Source: Alphaproteobacteria bacterium (lineage in GTDB: Bacteria > Pseudomonadota > Alphaproteobacteria > UBA8366). From it: a stretch of DNA of 7,180 nucleotides. Shown here one piece after another: positions 1 through 6,197 of this stretch; the stretch's first letter is position 1; each line of letters begins with the position of its first letter. Location: NCBI GenBank assembly GCA_029861675.1, contig JAOTYV010000259.1, positions 1 through 7,180 of the forward strand, read 5' to 3'. The notes under the pieces were generated by a model, which was given only the letters and a program-made list of their open reading frames with translations, was not told the DNA's origin and made no database searches. The position numbers were made by a program, and so were the translations under genes.

Positions 1-674
1 CGGGCTGCCCGCCGGGTAAGGCGGCCGTGTCTCGGGTCGTCGTATCCGGCGAGCAGCCCGTATTCGGCGCTGCCGGGTTCCATGTTGAAATCACCGAGCA
101 GGATTGCCCGGTCGGTCGCCGGCGGCGGCGGGCCGTCGGTATCCCAGGCGTCGTGCGCACCGGAACGTGCCGCGCCTTCGCGGGGCGTGGCGCGGTGGAT
201 TTCCAGGATGCGGGCCGCCTGTTCCTGGCGTTCCAGGCTGGAGACATGGGCGAAATGGATCGAATAGAGGCGCACAGGTCCGCTCGGGCACGCGATCAAT
301 CCTTCGAGCGCGCAGCGCTGCAGGCTCAATTTCTCGTGCAGGGCGTGTTTGGGCAGCAGATGCATGCGTGAAGACAGAAAGGGCGTCCGCGACAGCAGCA
401 TATTGCCGAACTGGCGGCGGCGGCCACGATCCGAAGGGTCGGTCCCCGCCGAGTCGACATGGAGGTCGAGACCCGGACCGTAAATCCAGTAGTGGTCCGG
501 CAGGTGCTCGGATAACTCGGCGACCTGATCGGTTGTACCGGAACGGCTCCAATAGCGGTCGACTTCCTGCAGCGCGATGACGTCCGCCGCGGCGACTTCA
601 CCGGCGATACGGGCGAGGTCGACCTTGCCGTCCTTGCCGCGGCCGAATTGGATATTATACCCGACGACGCGCAT
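1..674 (-). CDS. Endonuclease/exonuclease/phosphatase (EEP) family protein, partial (C-terminus beyond window)
   Basis: Reading leftwards from the ATG at 672-674, the frame stays open to the window edge and gives 224 residues without a stop. I recognise the metal-dependent EEP (DNase I-like) fold: YNIQFGRG at residues 6-13 with the N-terminal Asn (N7), LQEVD at 35-39 with the metal-binding Glu (E37), FGNMLLSR at 89-96, the catalytic His region SIHFAHVSS at 138-146 (H140), and LLGDFNMEP at 192-200 with the Asp/Asn pair (D195, N197). The last His motif expected near the C-terminus would lie outside the window. The fold covers nucleases, phosphodiesterases and sphingomyelinases, so the substrate cannot be called. 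No signal peptide is seen, so it is probably cytoplasmic. GGAG at 681-684, six bases before the ATG, supports this start. The gene begins 11 bases after the amidase stop and is probably the third gene of that operon. A Pro-rich, probably loop stretch (about 165-188) precedes the DFN motif. Confidence 0.88.
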   Translation of the reverse strand, partial: MRVVGYNIQFGRGKDGKVDLARIAGEVAAADVIALQEVDRYWSRSGTTDQVAELSEHLPDHYWIYGPGLDLHVDSAGTDPSDRGRRRQFGNMLLSRTPFLSSRMHLLPKHALHEKLSLQRCALEGLIACPSGPVRLYSIHFAHVSSLERQEQAARILEIHRATPREGAARSGAHDAWDTDGPPPPATDRAILLGDFNMEPGSAEYGLLAGYDDPRHGRLTRRAA

Positions 675-685
675 CCGGCGCTCCG

Positions 686-2101
686 CTATGCATCGAGGCG
701 CGGCGGGGTGCCGAGCCGTTCGCGCGCCGTGCCAAGAACGCGCTCGAAGGCGCAGGCCACGGCCAGGGCGCGCTCATCTTCGCCAAACGGTGCGATGATC
801 TGCAGACCGACCGGCATGGTCGCGGCATCCAGCCCCGCCGGGATGGTGACGGCGCATAGCCGCAGCAGATTGACCGCGGCGGTATTGCGCAGCATGCCCA
901 TATTCGCGGTGAAATAGCTGTCGCCGGTATCGATTGTCGCCAGGTCGGGCGGCGTGATGGGGACCGTCGGTGTGACCAGGACATCGACATCGGCAAGCCG
1001 GCCGGCGATCCGGCCCGCCAGCCGGTCCAGCGCGTTCCGGCGGGACAGGTAGTCGATCGCCGGGATCGCTTCCATCCGCTCGAATCGCGCGGCGACATTC
1101 GGATCCAGGGTCGCCTTGTAGTCCTGCATCTCGGTGTTGATGAAGGCTGCGAATTCGGCGGCCGCGAGTCCGCCGCGCTTGAAGATATCATGGCACGCGG
1201 CGATTTCCGGCAGATCGATCGATACGGCATCGACGCCGTGCCCCTGAAGCTCCTCCAGCGCGTGCAGTACGGTCTCGGTGATGCCGGCTCCGCAGCTGTC
1301 GAAGAACCAGTCGCAGAGTCCGACGCGCAAACCGGCAATGTCGGTGGCTTGGAGCGCTTCGGCAAAGGCGAGGGGATGTTCGGCGACCAGCGGGTCGACC
1401 GCCGCAAAGGCGACGGCGGCATCGGCCGCGGTCCGGGTCAGCGCGCCCGCGGTGTCGAGGCTCGGGCTCAAGGGAACGATGCCGTCAACCGACCAGCGAT
1501 GGATGCTCGTCTTGACGCCGACGGTCCCGGTAACGGCGGCGGGGATGCGAACCGAGCCCGCCGTGTCGCTGCCGAGCGCGACGACCGCGGTGCCGGCCCA
1601 CAGGCTCACCCCGGCGCCGGCGCTCGAGCCACCCGGCGCGCGGTGCCGTTCGGCGTCCCACGGGTTGAATGGCGCGCCCCAATGGGCGTTGGTGCCGACG
1701 CCGCCGAAAGCGAATTCGACCGTGTGCGTCTTTCCGGTGACTGCCGCCAGCCCGTGCCGCAACGTGGCGACCACGGGTCCTTCCGACTGCCATTTCTCCG
1801 GCAGTTGCTTGGGCGTGCCGGCGAAAGTCGGATAGCCCGAGACGCCGTAGAGATCCTTGACCGATACGGGCAATCCCTGAAGCGGACCGAAGTCGAGATC
1901 CGCGGCGAAGGCGGCGTCCGCGACCTGCGCCTGGGCTTTCAGCGCTTCCGGCTCCCAGGTCTTGTAGGCATGGAAGGCCGAGTCGTATTTTTCGTAATTT
2001 TCGATCACGCGCTCGGCGATGCCGAGGGCGGTGATGCGGCCCGATCTCAGCGCGTCCGACAGGGACGCGATCGACGATTCGGTGAAATCAGGTATAGCCA
2101 T
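686..2101 (-). CDS. Amidase signature family hydrolase
   Basis: This 471-residue protein has the amidase-signature (AS) fold with the Ser-cisSer-Lys triad. The base Lys is K82 in GLPVSVKDLYG, the cis-Ser is S159 in APGGSSAGAG, and the nucleophile is S183 in GSDTAGSVRIPAA. The 24-residue Ser-Ser spacing is that of the family, and the length is typical for a full enzyme. Members hydrolyse carboxamides (malonamidase, fatty acid amide hydrolase, allophanate hydrolase, GatA). GatA is unlikely because no gatB or gatC adjoins. The substrate is unknown, but the upstream carbamoylase gene suggests a shared C-N bond breakdown pathway. It has no signal peptide and is probably cytoplasmic. The frame extends upstream to 2260, but that part overlaps the carbamoylase gene. 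The ATG at 2101 has AAGGA six bases ahead (2108-2112) and starts 26 bases after the upstream stop, so it was chosen. Confidence 0.93.
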   Translation of the reverse strand: MAIPDFTESSIASLSDALRSGRITALGIAERVIENYEKYDSAFHAYKTWEPEALKAQAQVADAAFAADLDFGPLQGLPVSVKDLYGVSGYPTFAGTPKQLPEKWQSEGPVVATLRHGLAAVTGKTHTVEFAFGGVGTNAHWGAPFNPWDAERHRAPGGSSAGAGVSLWAGTAVVALGSDTAGSVRIPAAVTGTVGVKTSIHRWSVDGIVPLSPSLDTAGALTRTAADAAVAFAAVDPLVAEHPLAFAEALQATDIAGLRVGLCDWFFDSCGAGITETVLHALEELQGHGVDAVSIDLPEIAACHDIFKRGGLAAAEFAAFINTEMQDYKATLDPNVAARFERMEAIPAIDYLSRRNALDRLAGRIAGRLADVDVLVTPTVPITPPDLATIDTGDSYFTANMGMLRNTAAVNLLRLCAVTIPAGLDAATMPVGLQIIAPFGEDERALAVACAFERVLGTARERLGTPPRLDA

Positions 2102-2127
2102 GAGATGTCCTTGGTCGCGGGTTTCTG

Positions 2128-3081
2128 TCAGTCGTCGTGGCGTTGGATCGGCGGCCCGACGCCCGACCGCTCGGTGATCAACCCGTAATGCTCGATGCGC
2201 CGGTGATTGGCGAAATTGAACATGTTGTCCTTGCCGTGACTGCAGGCATCCAGGTCGCAATCATGGATCAGGAGCTCGTCTTCTTCGGTCTTCGCCTGCG
2301 CGACGATTTCGCCGTTGGGGTTCACGATCACGCTGGACCCGATCAATCCCGCGCCATCTTCTATGCCGGCCTTGGCGACGCAGACGACCCAGGTCGCATT
2401 TTGGTATGCGCCGGCCTGCGCCGCGAGGTTGCTGTGAAACACCCGCATATCCTGACTTTCCACGCCGCCATTCGGGTCATGCGCTGCCGAGTTATAGCCG
2501 ATCAGCACCAGTTCGACCCCTTGTAGCGCCATCACGCGGAACGTCTCCGGCCAGCGCCGGTCATTGCAAATGGCCATGCCAATCCGACCGCCGAAGGTTT
2601 CGAACACGGGGAACCCCAGATTACCGTAGTCGAAATAGCGTTTCTCCAATTGCTGCCACGCCAATTCGGGCCGCAGCGCCTCGGAACCGGGCAGGTGGAC
2701 CTTGCGGTACTTTCCGGCCACGTCACCGCTGCGATCGACCAGGAGCGCGCTGTTGTAGTGCCGCGTCTCGCCCTGCTCCTCGGTCAATTCCGCATAGCCG
2801 AAATAAAATCCCATGCCGAACGACCTGGCCGCCTCGAACAGCGGCGCCGTCTCATTGTTCGGCATTTTCCGCTCGAAATAGGCGTCGATCTCGGCTTGGT
2901 CCTCCATGTACCAGCGTGGAAAGAATGTCGTGAGGGCAAGTTCCGGGTACACGATCAATTCGGCTTCCGCCGCATGCGCTTCCGTCATCAGCTTCAGCAT
3001 TCGGTCAACGACCGCTGTGCGGCTTTCCGATTTTTGAATCGGACCGAGTTGGGCAGCCGCCACACGCAAAATGCGGGACAT
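2128..3081 (-). CDS. N-carbamoyl-D-amino-acid hydrolase-like protein (nitrilase superfamily)
   Basis: This 317-residue carbon-nitrogen hydrolase has the Glu-Lys-Cys triad at E47 (PELALTTFFPRW), K127 (KYRKVHLPG) and C172 (AICNDRRWPETFRVM). From memory, the D-carbamoylase of Agrobacterium has the triad at nearly the same numbers and shares long blocks, including LEKRYF, GFPV, CNDRRWPET and HYGLI near the C-terminus. The Arg pair after the catalytic Cys (R175, R176) is reported to bind the substrate carboxylate in that enzyme. The family converts N-carbamoyl-D-amino acids to D-amino acid, CO2 and ammonia, normally after a hydantoinase. No hydantoinase gene is visible here, so the natural substrate could be another ureido or amide compound. 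The ATG at 3081 is preceded by AGGAG seven bases away (3089-3093). A longer frame from 3132 adds 17 residues with no family similarity. It is the first gene of a leftward operon with the amidase and EEP genes. Confidence 0.92.
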   Translation of the reverse strand: MSRILRVAAAQLGPIQKSESRTAVVDRMLKLMTEAHAAEAELIVYPELALTTFFPRWYMEDQAEIDAYFERKMPNNETAPLFEAARSFGMGFYFGYAELTEEQGETRHYNSALLVDRSGDVAGKYRKVHLPGSEALRPELAWQQLEKRYFDYGNLGFPVFETFGGRIGMAICNDRRWPETFRVMALQGVELVLIGYNSAAHDPNGGVESQDMRVFHSNLAAQAGAYQNATWVVCVAKAGIEDGAGLIGSSVIVNPNGEIVAQAKTEEDELLIHDCDLDACSHGKDNMFNFANHRRIEHYGLITERSGVGPPIQRHDD

Positions 3082-3134
3082 GGGGGGTCTCCTGAGTACC
3101 GGTTTCGTCGCGATGCCGCACCGTTTCGGCACGA

Positions 3135-3146
3135 ACCGTGGACGGT
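3135..3146. repeat. Inverted repeat ACCGT-GG-ACGGT, candidate operator
   Basis: A perfect 5-base inverted repeat with a 2-base centre lies about 54 bases upstream of the carbamoylase start, in the divergent intergenic region. The compact dyad could bind a dimeric regulator. Such short dyads arise by chance in GC-rich DNA, and no regulator gene is visible, so the role is a guess. Confidence 0.25.
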
Positions 3147-3163
3147 CGGGAAACTAAACCATA

Positions 3164-3180
3164 GGACCGGCGCGTGGTCC
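3164..3180. repeat. Inverted repeat GGACC-N7-GGTCC, candidate operator
   Basis: Perfect 5-base arms flank a 7-base centre (GGCGCGT). The dyad lies immediately upstream, in the minus direction, of the weak -10-like TATGGT, where a spacer-binding regulator of the carbamoylase operon could sit. Function is inferred from position only, and chance occurrence is a real alternative. Confidence 0.25.
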
Positions 3181-3237
3181 ATTGACCCATGCCGCGGTGG
3201 CTTGTTCCTTCCGCACGCAATCGGATAGGGTCCGGGC

Positions 3238-3582
3238 ATGTCGCTGATCTATCATCTGGCCAAAGCCGGCGTGTGGGCCGACGCTCAGCAGTCCGGGGGA
3301 GCCTATACGGGCGCTGTCGAAGATACGGCCGACGGGTTTCTGCATTTTTCCACCGCAGGCCAGATTATCGAAAGCGCGGCGCGCCATCGTACGGGCGAAC
3401 GCGATTTGGTCTTGTTGGCCGTCGAAGCGGACGGGTTGGGCGATGAATTGCGCTGGGAGCGGTCGCGGGGCGGCGCGGAGTTCCCGCATTTATACGGCGC
3501 CCTGCCGCTGGCGGCGGTTCGATGGGCGAAACCGCTTCCGCTGGGCCCGGATGGCCGCCACGAATTCCCGGATCTGGACTGA
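3238..3582 (+). CDS. DUF952 family protein
   Basis: This complete 114-residue protein matches the small DUF952 family by pattern: IYHLAKAGVW near the N-terminus (4-13), DGFLHFSTAGQI at about 32-43, and the C-terminal block LRWERSRGGAEFPHLYG at about 70-86. The biochemical function is unknown. Related folds suggest a nucleotide- or ADP-ribose-related activity, but nothing here proves it. There is no signal peptide or membrane segment. The ATG at 3238 has only a weak purine-rich stretch (GGATAGGG, about 3223-3230) ahead of it. The gene ends 3 bases before pyrD, so translational coupling and co-expression with pyrD are likely. As far as I recall, DUF952 genes lie next to pyrD in many alphaproteobacteria. 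Confidence 0.9.
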   Translation: MSLIYHLAKAGVWADAQQSGGAYTGAVEDTADGFLHFSTAGQIIESAARHRTGERDLVLLAVEADGLGDELRWERSRGGAEFPHLYGALPLAAVRWAKPLPLGPDGRHEFPDLD

Positions 3583-3585
3583 TCG

Positions 3586-4632
3586 ATGGACCTGTCGCGC
3601 CTGACCCTGCCGCTGCTGCGGTGTGTCGATCCTGAACGGGCGCACCGCGTGACCTTGTGGGGATTGCGCCATGGATTAGCCCCGGTGCAGCGGGAGCCGG
3701 ATGATCCCATCCTCGCGAGCCGGGTTTGGGGATTGGAATTCCCGAATCCTGTCGGTCTGTGCGCGGGTTTCGACAAGAATGCCGAGGCCTATGAGGCATT
3801 ACTGCGAATGGGCTTCGGCTTCGTTGAAATCGGCACGGTGACGCCACGGCCGCAAGCCGGCAATCCGCGTCCCAGGATCTTCCGCTTGCCCGAGGACGGC
3901 GCCCTGATCAACCGGCTCGGCTTCAACAATGAAGGGCTGGAAGCGGTAGCCGCGCGGGTACGGCATCCCCGGTCGGGCATTCTCGGCATCAATATCGGCA
4001 AGAACAAGGAGACGGCGGATGCGGCGGCGGATTACGTTCCGGCGGCGCGGCGGCTCGCGCCCTTTGCGGACTACATGGTCATCAACGTCTCGTCGCCGAA
4101 CACGCCGGGTTTGCGGGCGCTGCAGGGCGGCGCCGCGCTCTCCGAATTGATCGCCAAGGTGCAGGATGTCTTGACCGAGACGGCGGCACCGCCACCCTTG
4201 CTGGTAAAAATTGCCCCCGATCTCGATGCGGAGGGCGAAGCGGAAATTGCAAAAGTAGCGCTCGACCGCGGCGTGGACGGCCTGATCGTCAGCAACACGA
4301 CGGTGGCGCGGCCGGCTGGCTTATCCGGCCGCCACCGGGGCGAAGACGGCGGGCTCAGCGGCCGGCCGCTTTTTGCCGCTTCGACGGAATTACTGGCACG
4401 TCTGTACCGCCTGACCGAGGGCCGACTCCCGCTCGTCGGAGTCGGCGGAATCGCCAACGCGGAGGACGCCTACGCCAAGATTCGCGCCGGCGCGTCGCTG
4501 GTGCAGCTGTACACCGCGCTGGTTCACCAGGGTCCTCAATTACTCCAACGAATCAAAGAGGATATGGCCCAAATGATACGGCGCGACGGGGCCAGTTCCA
4601 TCGCGGATATGGTGGGCGCCGACCACCGTTGA
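3586..4632 (+). CDS. pyrD: Dihydroorotate dehydrogenase (quinone), class 2
   Basis: This 348-residue flavoenzyme oxidises dihydroorotate to orotate with ubiquinone as acceptor, the fourth step of UMP synthesis, at the inner face of the cytoplasmic membrane. Class 2 features are visible. There is an N-terminal helical extension (about 1-45) that forms the quinone and membrane site. FMN and substrate segments are GLCAGFDKNAEAYE (57-70), GTVTPRPQ (83-90), INRLGFNNEG (108-117), VKIAPD (207-212), VSNTT (235-239), GVGGI (285-289) and LVQLYTAL (305-312). The catalytic base is S170 in INVSSPNTPGLR; class 2 enzymes use Ser where class 1 enzymes use Cys. Length is normal and the reading frame intact. 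The ATG lies three bases after the DUF952 stop, without a clear Shine-Dalgarno of its own, consistent with coupled translation. The following gene starts 88 bases on. Confidence 0.98.
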   Translation: MDLSRLTLPLLRCVDPERAHRVTLWGLRHGLAPVQREPDDPILASRVWGLEFPNPVGLCAGFDKNAEAYEALLRMGFGFVEIGTVTPRPQAGNPRPRIFRLPEDGALINRLGFNNEGLEAVAARVRHPRSGILGINIGKNKETADAAADYVPAARRLAPFADYMVINVSSPNTPGLRALQGGAALSELIAKVQDVLTETAAPPPLLVKIAPDLDAEGEAEIAKVALDRGVDGLIVSNTTVARPAGLSGRHRGEDGGLSGRPLFAASTELLARLYRLTEGRLPLVGVGGIANAEDAYAKIRAGASLVQLYTALVHQGPQLLQRIKEDMAQMIRRDGASSIADMVGADHR

Positions 4633-4682
4633 CGCGGCGCCCTTGCCGGGAATTGGCTGGCCGCGTTACGGTGCGGCTCGAT

Positions 4683-4705
4683 GGCCGCCGGGTATGGGGG
4701 CGGCC
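4683..4705 (+). other. GC-rich hairpin in the pyrD-EAL gap
   Basis: Perfect 7-base arms GGCCGCC (4683-4689) and GGCGGCC (4699-4705) enclose a 9-base loop, GGGTATGGG. No T-run follows, so it is not a typical intrinsic terminator. The stem ends 15 bases before the chosen ATG of the EAL-like gene. It could stabilise the pyrD message or limit access to the next ribosome binding site. If the true start were upstream (TTG 4643 or ATG 4694), the hairpin would overlap coding sequence, and chance GC-rich pairing is possible. Confidence 0.3.
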
Positions 4706-4720
4706 TGGGCGTTGGGCGGT

Positions 4721-6145
4721 ATGTCGAAAATCATGCAGCTGTTTTATTTCGTCTGTTACGCCGTGGCGGCAGCGGTCGCGATCGCGGTGTTGCCGCGGAT
4801 CGTGCCGTCCCTCGACCCGTCGCTCGCCTGGGTCGTCGGCGCGATGATCTTTCTGTTTGGGATGATCGTGCATGAAATCGCCGTTCGCCGCCGCAATGAG
4901 ACGCAGACCCTGCATCGTTTGATCTTGTTGCATCGGGCGCAGAGCGACCTGCGCGAGGAGGTCGCGCGTGTTGCCGAGGGGATCGTCCACACGCGCGTTG
5001 GGTCGTCAGCCGCCGAAACGCCGAGTACCGCATGGACCGAAGATCCGTCGGCGCGGCGCGAGCCCACCTTGGCTCAATCCACCGATCCACGCGTCCGGGA
5101 CCTTGTCGCAGATCAGGCCCAACGGGTTCGGGTCTCTCTGCCGGAATCGAGAACCGGCGAAGCCGCGTCGCGGGAGCGGGCGCCGAGCGTGTTGGATGGG
5201 TCCGTGCAATCGCAATCCGACGAGTTGGCGGCCGAGGTGAGGGTCTTGCATTCCCTGGTGCAGCGGCTCTACCTCCCGAAGGGCGCTGGTTCTGGATCGA
5301 AGACATCGGCTGAACGGGATATCAACGATCCCGGCGGCGCGGCGGTCGATCCGTCGGATCGTATTCTTATCGACCGGGTCCGCGATGCCATGCGCCATAA
5401 CCAGGTGCAAATGTATCTTCAGCCGATTGTCGCATTGCCACAGCGCAAGCGCCGATTTTCCCAATGTTCCATCTATCTGCACCCGGCCGATGGCGCAGCG
5501 ATTGGACCGGATCATTATTTCGCCGCCGGCCGCCGGAGCGGGCTCGAAACGGAAATCGACAACATGCTGTTGTTCCGGTCGATCCAAATCTTGCGGAAGG
5601 CGCAGCAGCAGAACTATTCGACCGCGTATTTTTGCACGATCTCGTCACGGAGCCTGAACGATCGAAAATTTTTCCCGGATTTTCTGGCCTATCTTGGGAA
5701 ATGCACCGATCTGGCGCCGAATGTCGTCTTCGACATTTCCCAAAAGGACCTAGTCAGGACAAAGAAGGACGTCGCCGCGGATTTGCGGATACTGGTGGCA
5801 TCCGGCTTCAGGCTATGCTTGACCGATGTCGATGACATCGATCTGGATGTGCCCACCCTGTCCGAGCACGGCGTGCGTTTTGTCCGGCTGGACGCGGGAC
5901 TCTTAATGCCGGCCACAAAATTCGATATGGAGGCGAACCGGGTTCGCGTTCTGAAGCAGGCGCTCGACCGGGCCAGCGTCGATATGATCGTGGCGAATAT
6001 CGAGAACGAACCGATGCTTGTCGAATTGCTCGACTTCAACATTGACTTGGGCCAGGGAACTCTGTTCGGTGAGCCGCGCGGTTTGGAAGAGCCCAAACGC
6101 GCCCAGGACCCGTCGCTGTTGCCGCCGAAGGTAAGCGAAGCTTGA
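4721..6145 (+). CDS. Two-pass membrane protein with degenerate EAL domain (TipF-like layout)
   Basis: The 474-residue protein starts with two hydrophobic segments (about 5-26 and 35-54), followed by a charged, partly coiled region (about 55-90), a polar low-conservation linker (about 91-165), a short helical stretch (about 165-185) and an EAL-type domain (about 212-455). Fold markers are MYLQPIVAL (231-239), FDIS (337-340), RLD (389-391) and LGQGTLFGEP (443-452). The signature EAL motif is absent (FSQCSIYLHP at 246-255). The usual metal-binding NIS, EITE and DDFG motifs read TIS, DISQ and VDDIDLD, and the late catalytic Glu motif is IENE, so phosphodiesterase activity is unlikely. The layout resembles the c-di-GMP receptor TipF, which helps place flagella in Caulobacter, but orthology is unproven. 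The ATG at 4721 leads straight into the first membrane helix. Its ribosome site is weak, and an in-frame TTG at 4643 or ATG at 4694 remains possible. Confidence 0.82.
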   Translation: MSKIMQLFYFVCYAVAAAVAIAVLPRIVPSLDPSLAWVVGAMIFLFGMIVHEIAVRRRNETQTLHRLILLHRAQSDLREEVARVAEGIVHTRVGSSAAETPSTAWTEDPSARREPTLAQSTDPRVRDLVADQAQRVRVSLPESRTGEAASRERAPSVLDGSVQSQSDELAAEVRVLHSLVQRLYLPKGAGSGSKTSAERDINDPGGAAVDPSDRILIDRVRDAMRHNQVQMYLQPIVALPQRKRRFSQCSIYLHPADGAAIGPDHYFAAGRRSGLETEIDNMLLFRSIQILRKAQQQNYSTAYFCTISSRSLNDRKFFPDFLAYLGKCTDLAPNVVFDISQKDLVRTKKDVAADLRILVASGFRLCLTDVDDIDLDVPTLSEHGVRFVRLDAGLLMPATKFDMEANRVRVLKQALDRASVDMIVANIENEPMLVELLDFNIDLGQGTLFGEPRGLEEPKRAQDPSLLPPKVSEA

Positions 6146-6175
6146 GCCGCGCCGTTGCCCGCCAGCACATCGAGC

Positions 6176-6182
6176 AAGGAGG
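6176..6182 (+). promoter_or_regulatory. Strong but distant Shine-Dalgarno ahead of the HAD gene
   Basis: AAGGAGG matches the 16S rRNA anti-Shine-Dalgarno fully but lies 15 bases before the ATG at 6198, well beyond the usual 5-9 base spacing. No in-frame ATG, GTG or TTG lies in between, so the ATG at 6198 stands and translation may be weaker than the motif implies. Confidence 0.55.
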
Positions 6183-6197
6183 CGAGTCGATCGCATC

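Larger units (their letters stand above)
3082..3237. promoter_or_regulatory. Divergent intergenic region between the carbamoylase operon and the DUF952-pyrD genes
   Basis: These 156 bases separate two oppositely oriented transcription units, so both promoters should lie here. I see no strong sigma-70 box for either direction. The best minus-strand -10 candidate is TATGGT (complement of 3158-3163), but it lacks a good -35 partner. On the plus strand, TTGACC at 3182-3187 resembles a -35 box but has no matching -10. Two short perfect inverted repeats (listed separately) fall between the genes. The presence of promoters is inferred from gene orientation only. Confidence 0.5.

Noticed and set aside
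1190..2188. 332-residue open frame on the plus strand opposite the amidase gene
   Set aside because: It lies antisense to a well-supported enzyme gene, has a Gly/Arg-rich composition typical of the shadow of GC-rich codons, and shows no recognisable motif.
2102..2260. N-terminal extension of the amidase to an upstream ATG at 2260
   Set aside because: It would overlap the 3' end of the carbamoylase gene. The encoded 53 residues are not amidase-like, and a good Shine-Dalgarno precedes the ATG at 2101.
2650..3228. 192-residue plus-strand frame opposite the carbamoylase and into the intergenic region
   Set aside because: It is antisense to conserved catalytic blocks and its residues show no family pattern. 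It runs into the DUF952 upstream region without a ribosome site.
4683..4705. Intrinsic terminator after pyrD
   Set aside because: The stem is good, but no T-run follows and the next co-oriented gene begins 15 bases later.
4643..4720. TTG-initiated 26-residue extension of the EAL-like protein
   Set aside because: The extra residues are Gly/Trp/Pro-rich, there is no clear ribosome site, and the region contains a hairpin. ATG 4721 opens directly into the first membrane helix. Not fully excluded.
5006..5587. 193-residue minus-strand frame opposite the EAL-like gene
   Set aside because: It is an antisense shadow, Arg/Pro-rich and without motifs, whereas the plus-strand frame has membrane helices and EAL-fold markers.
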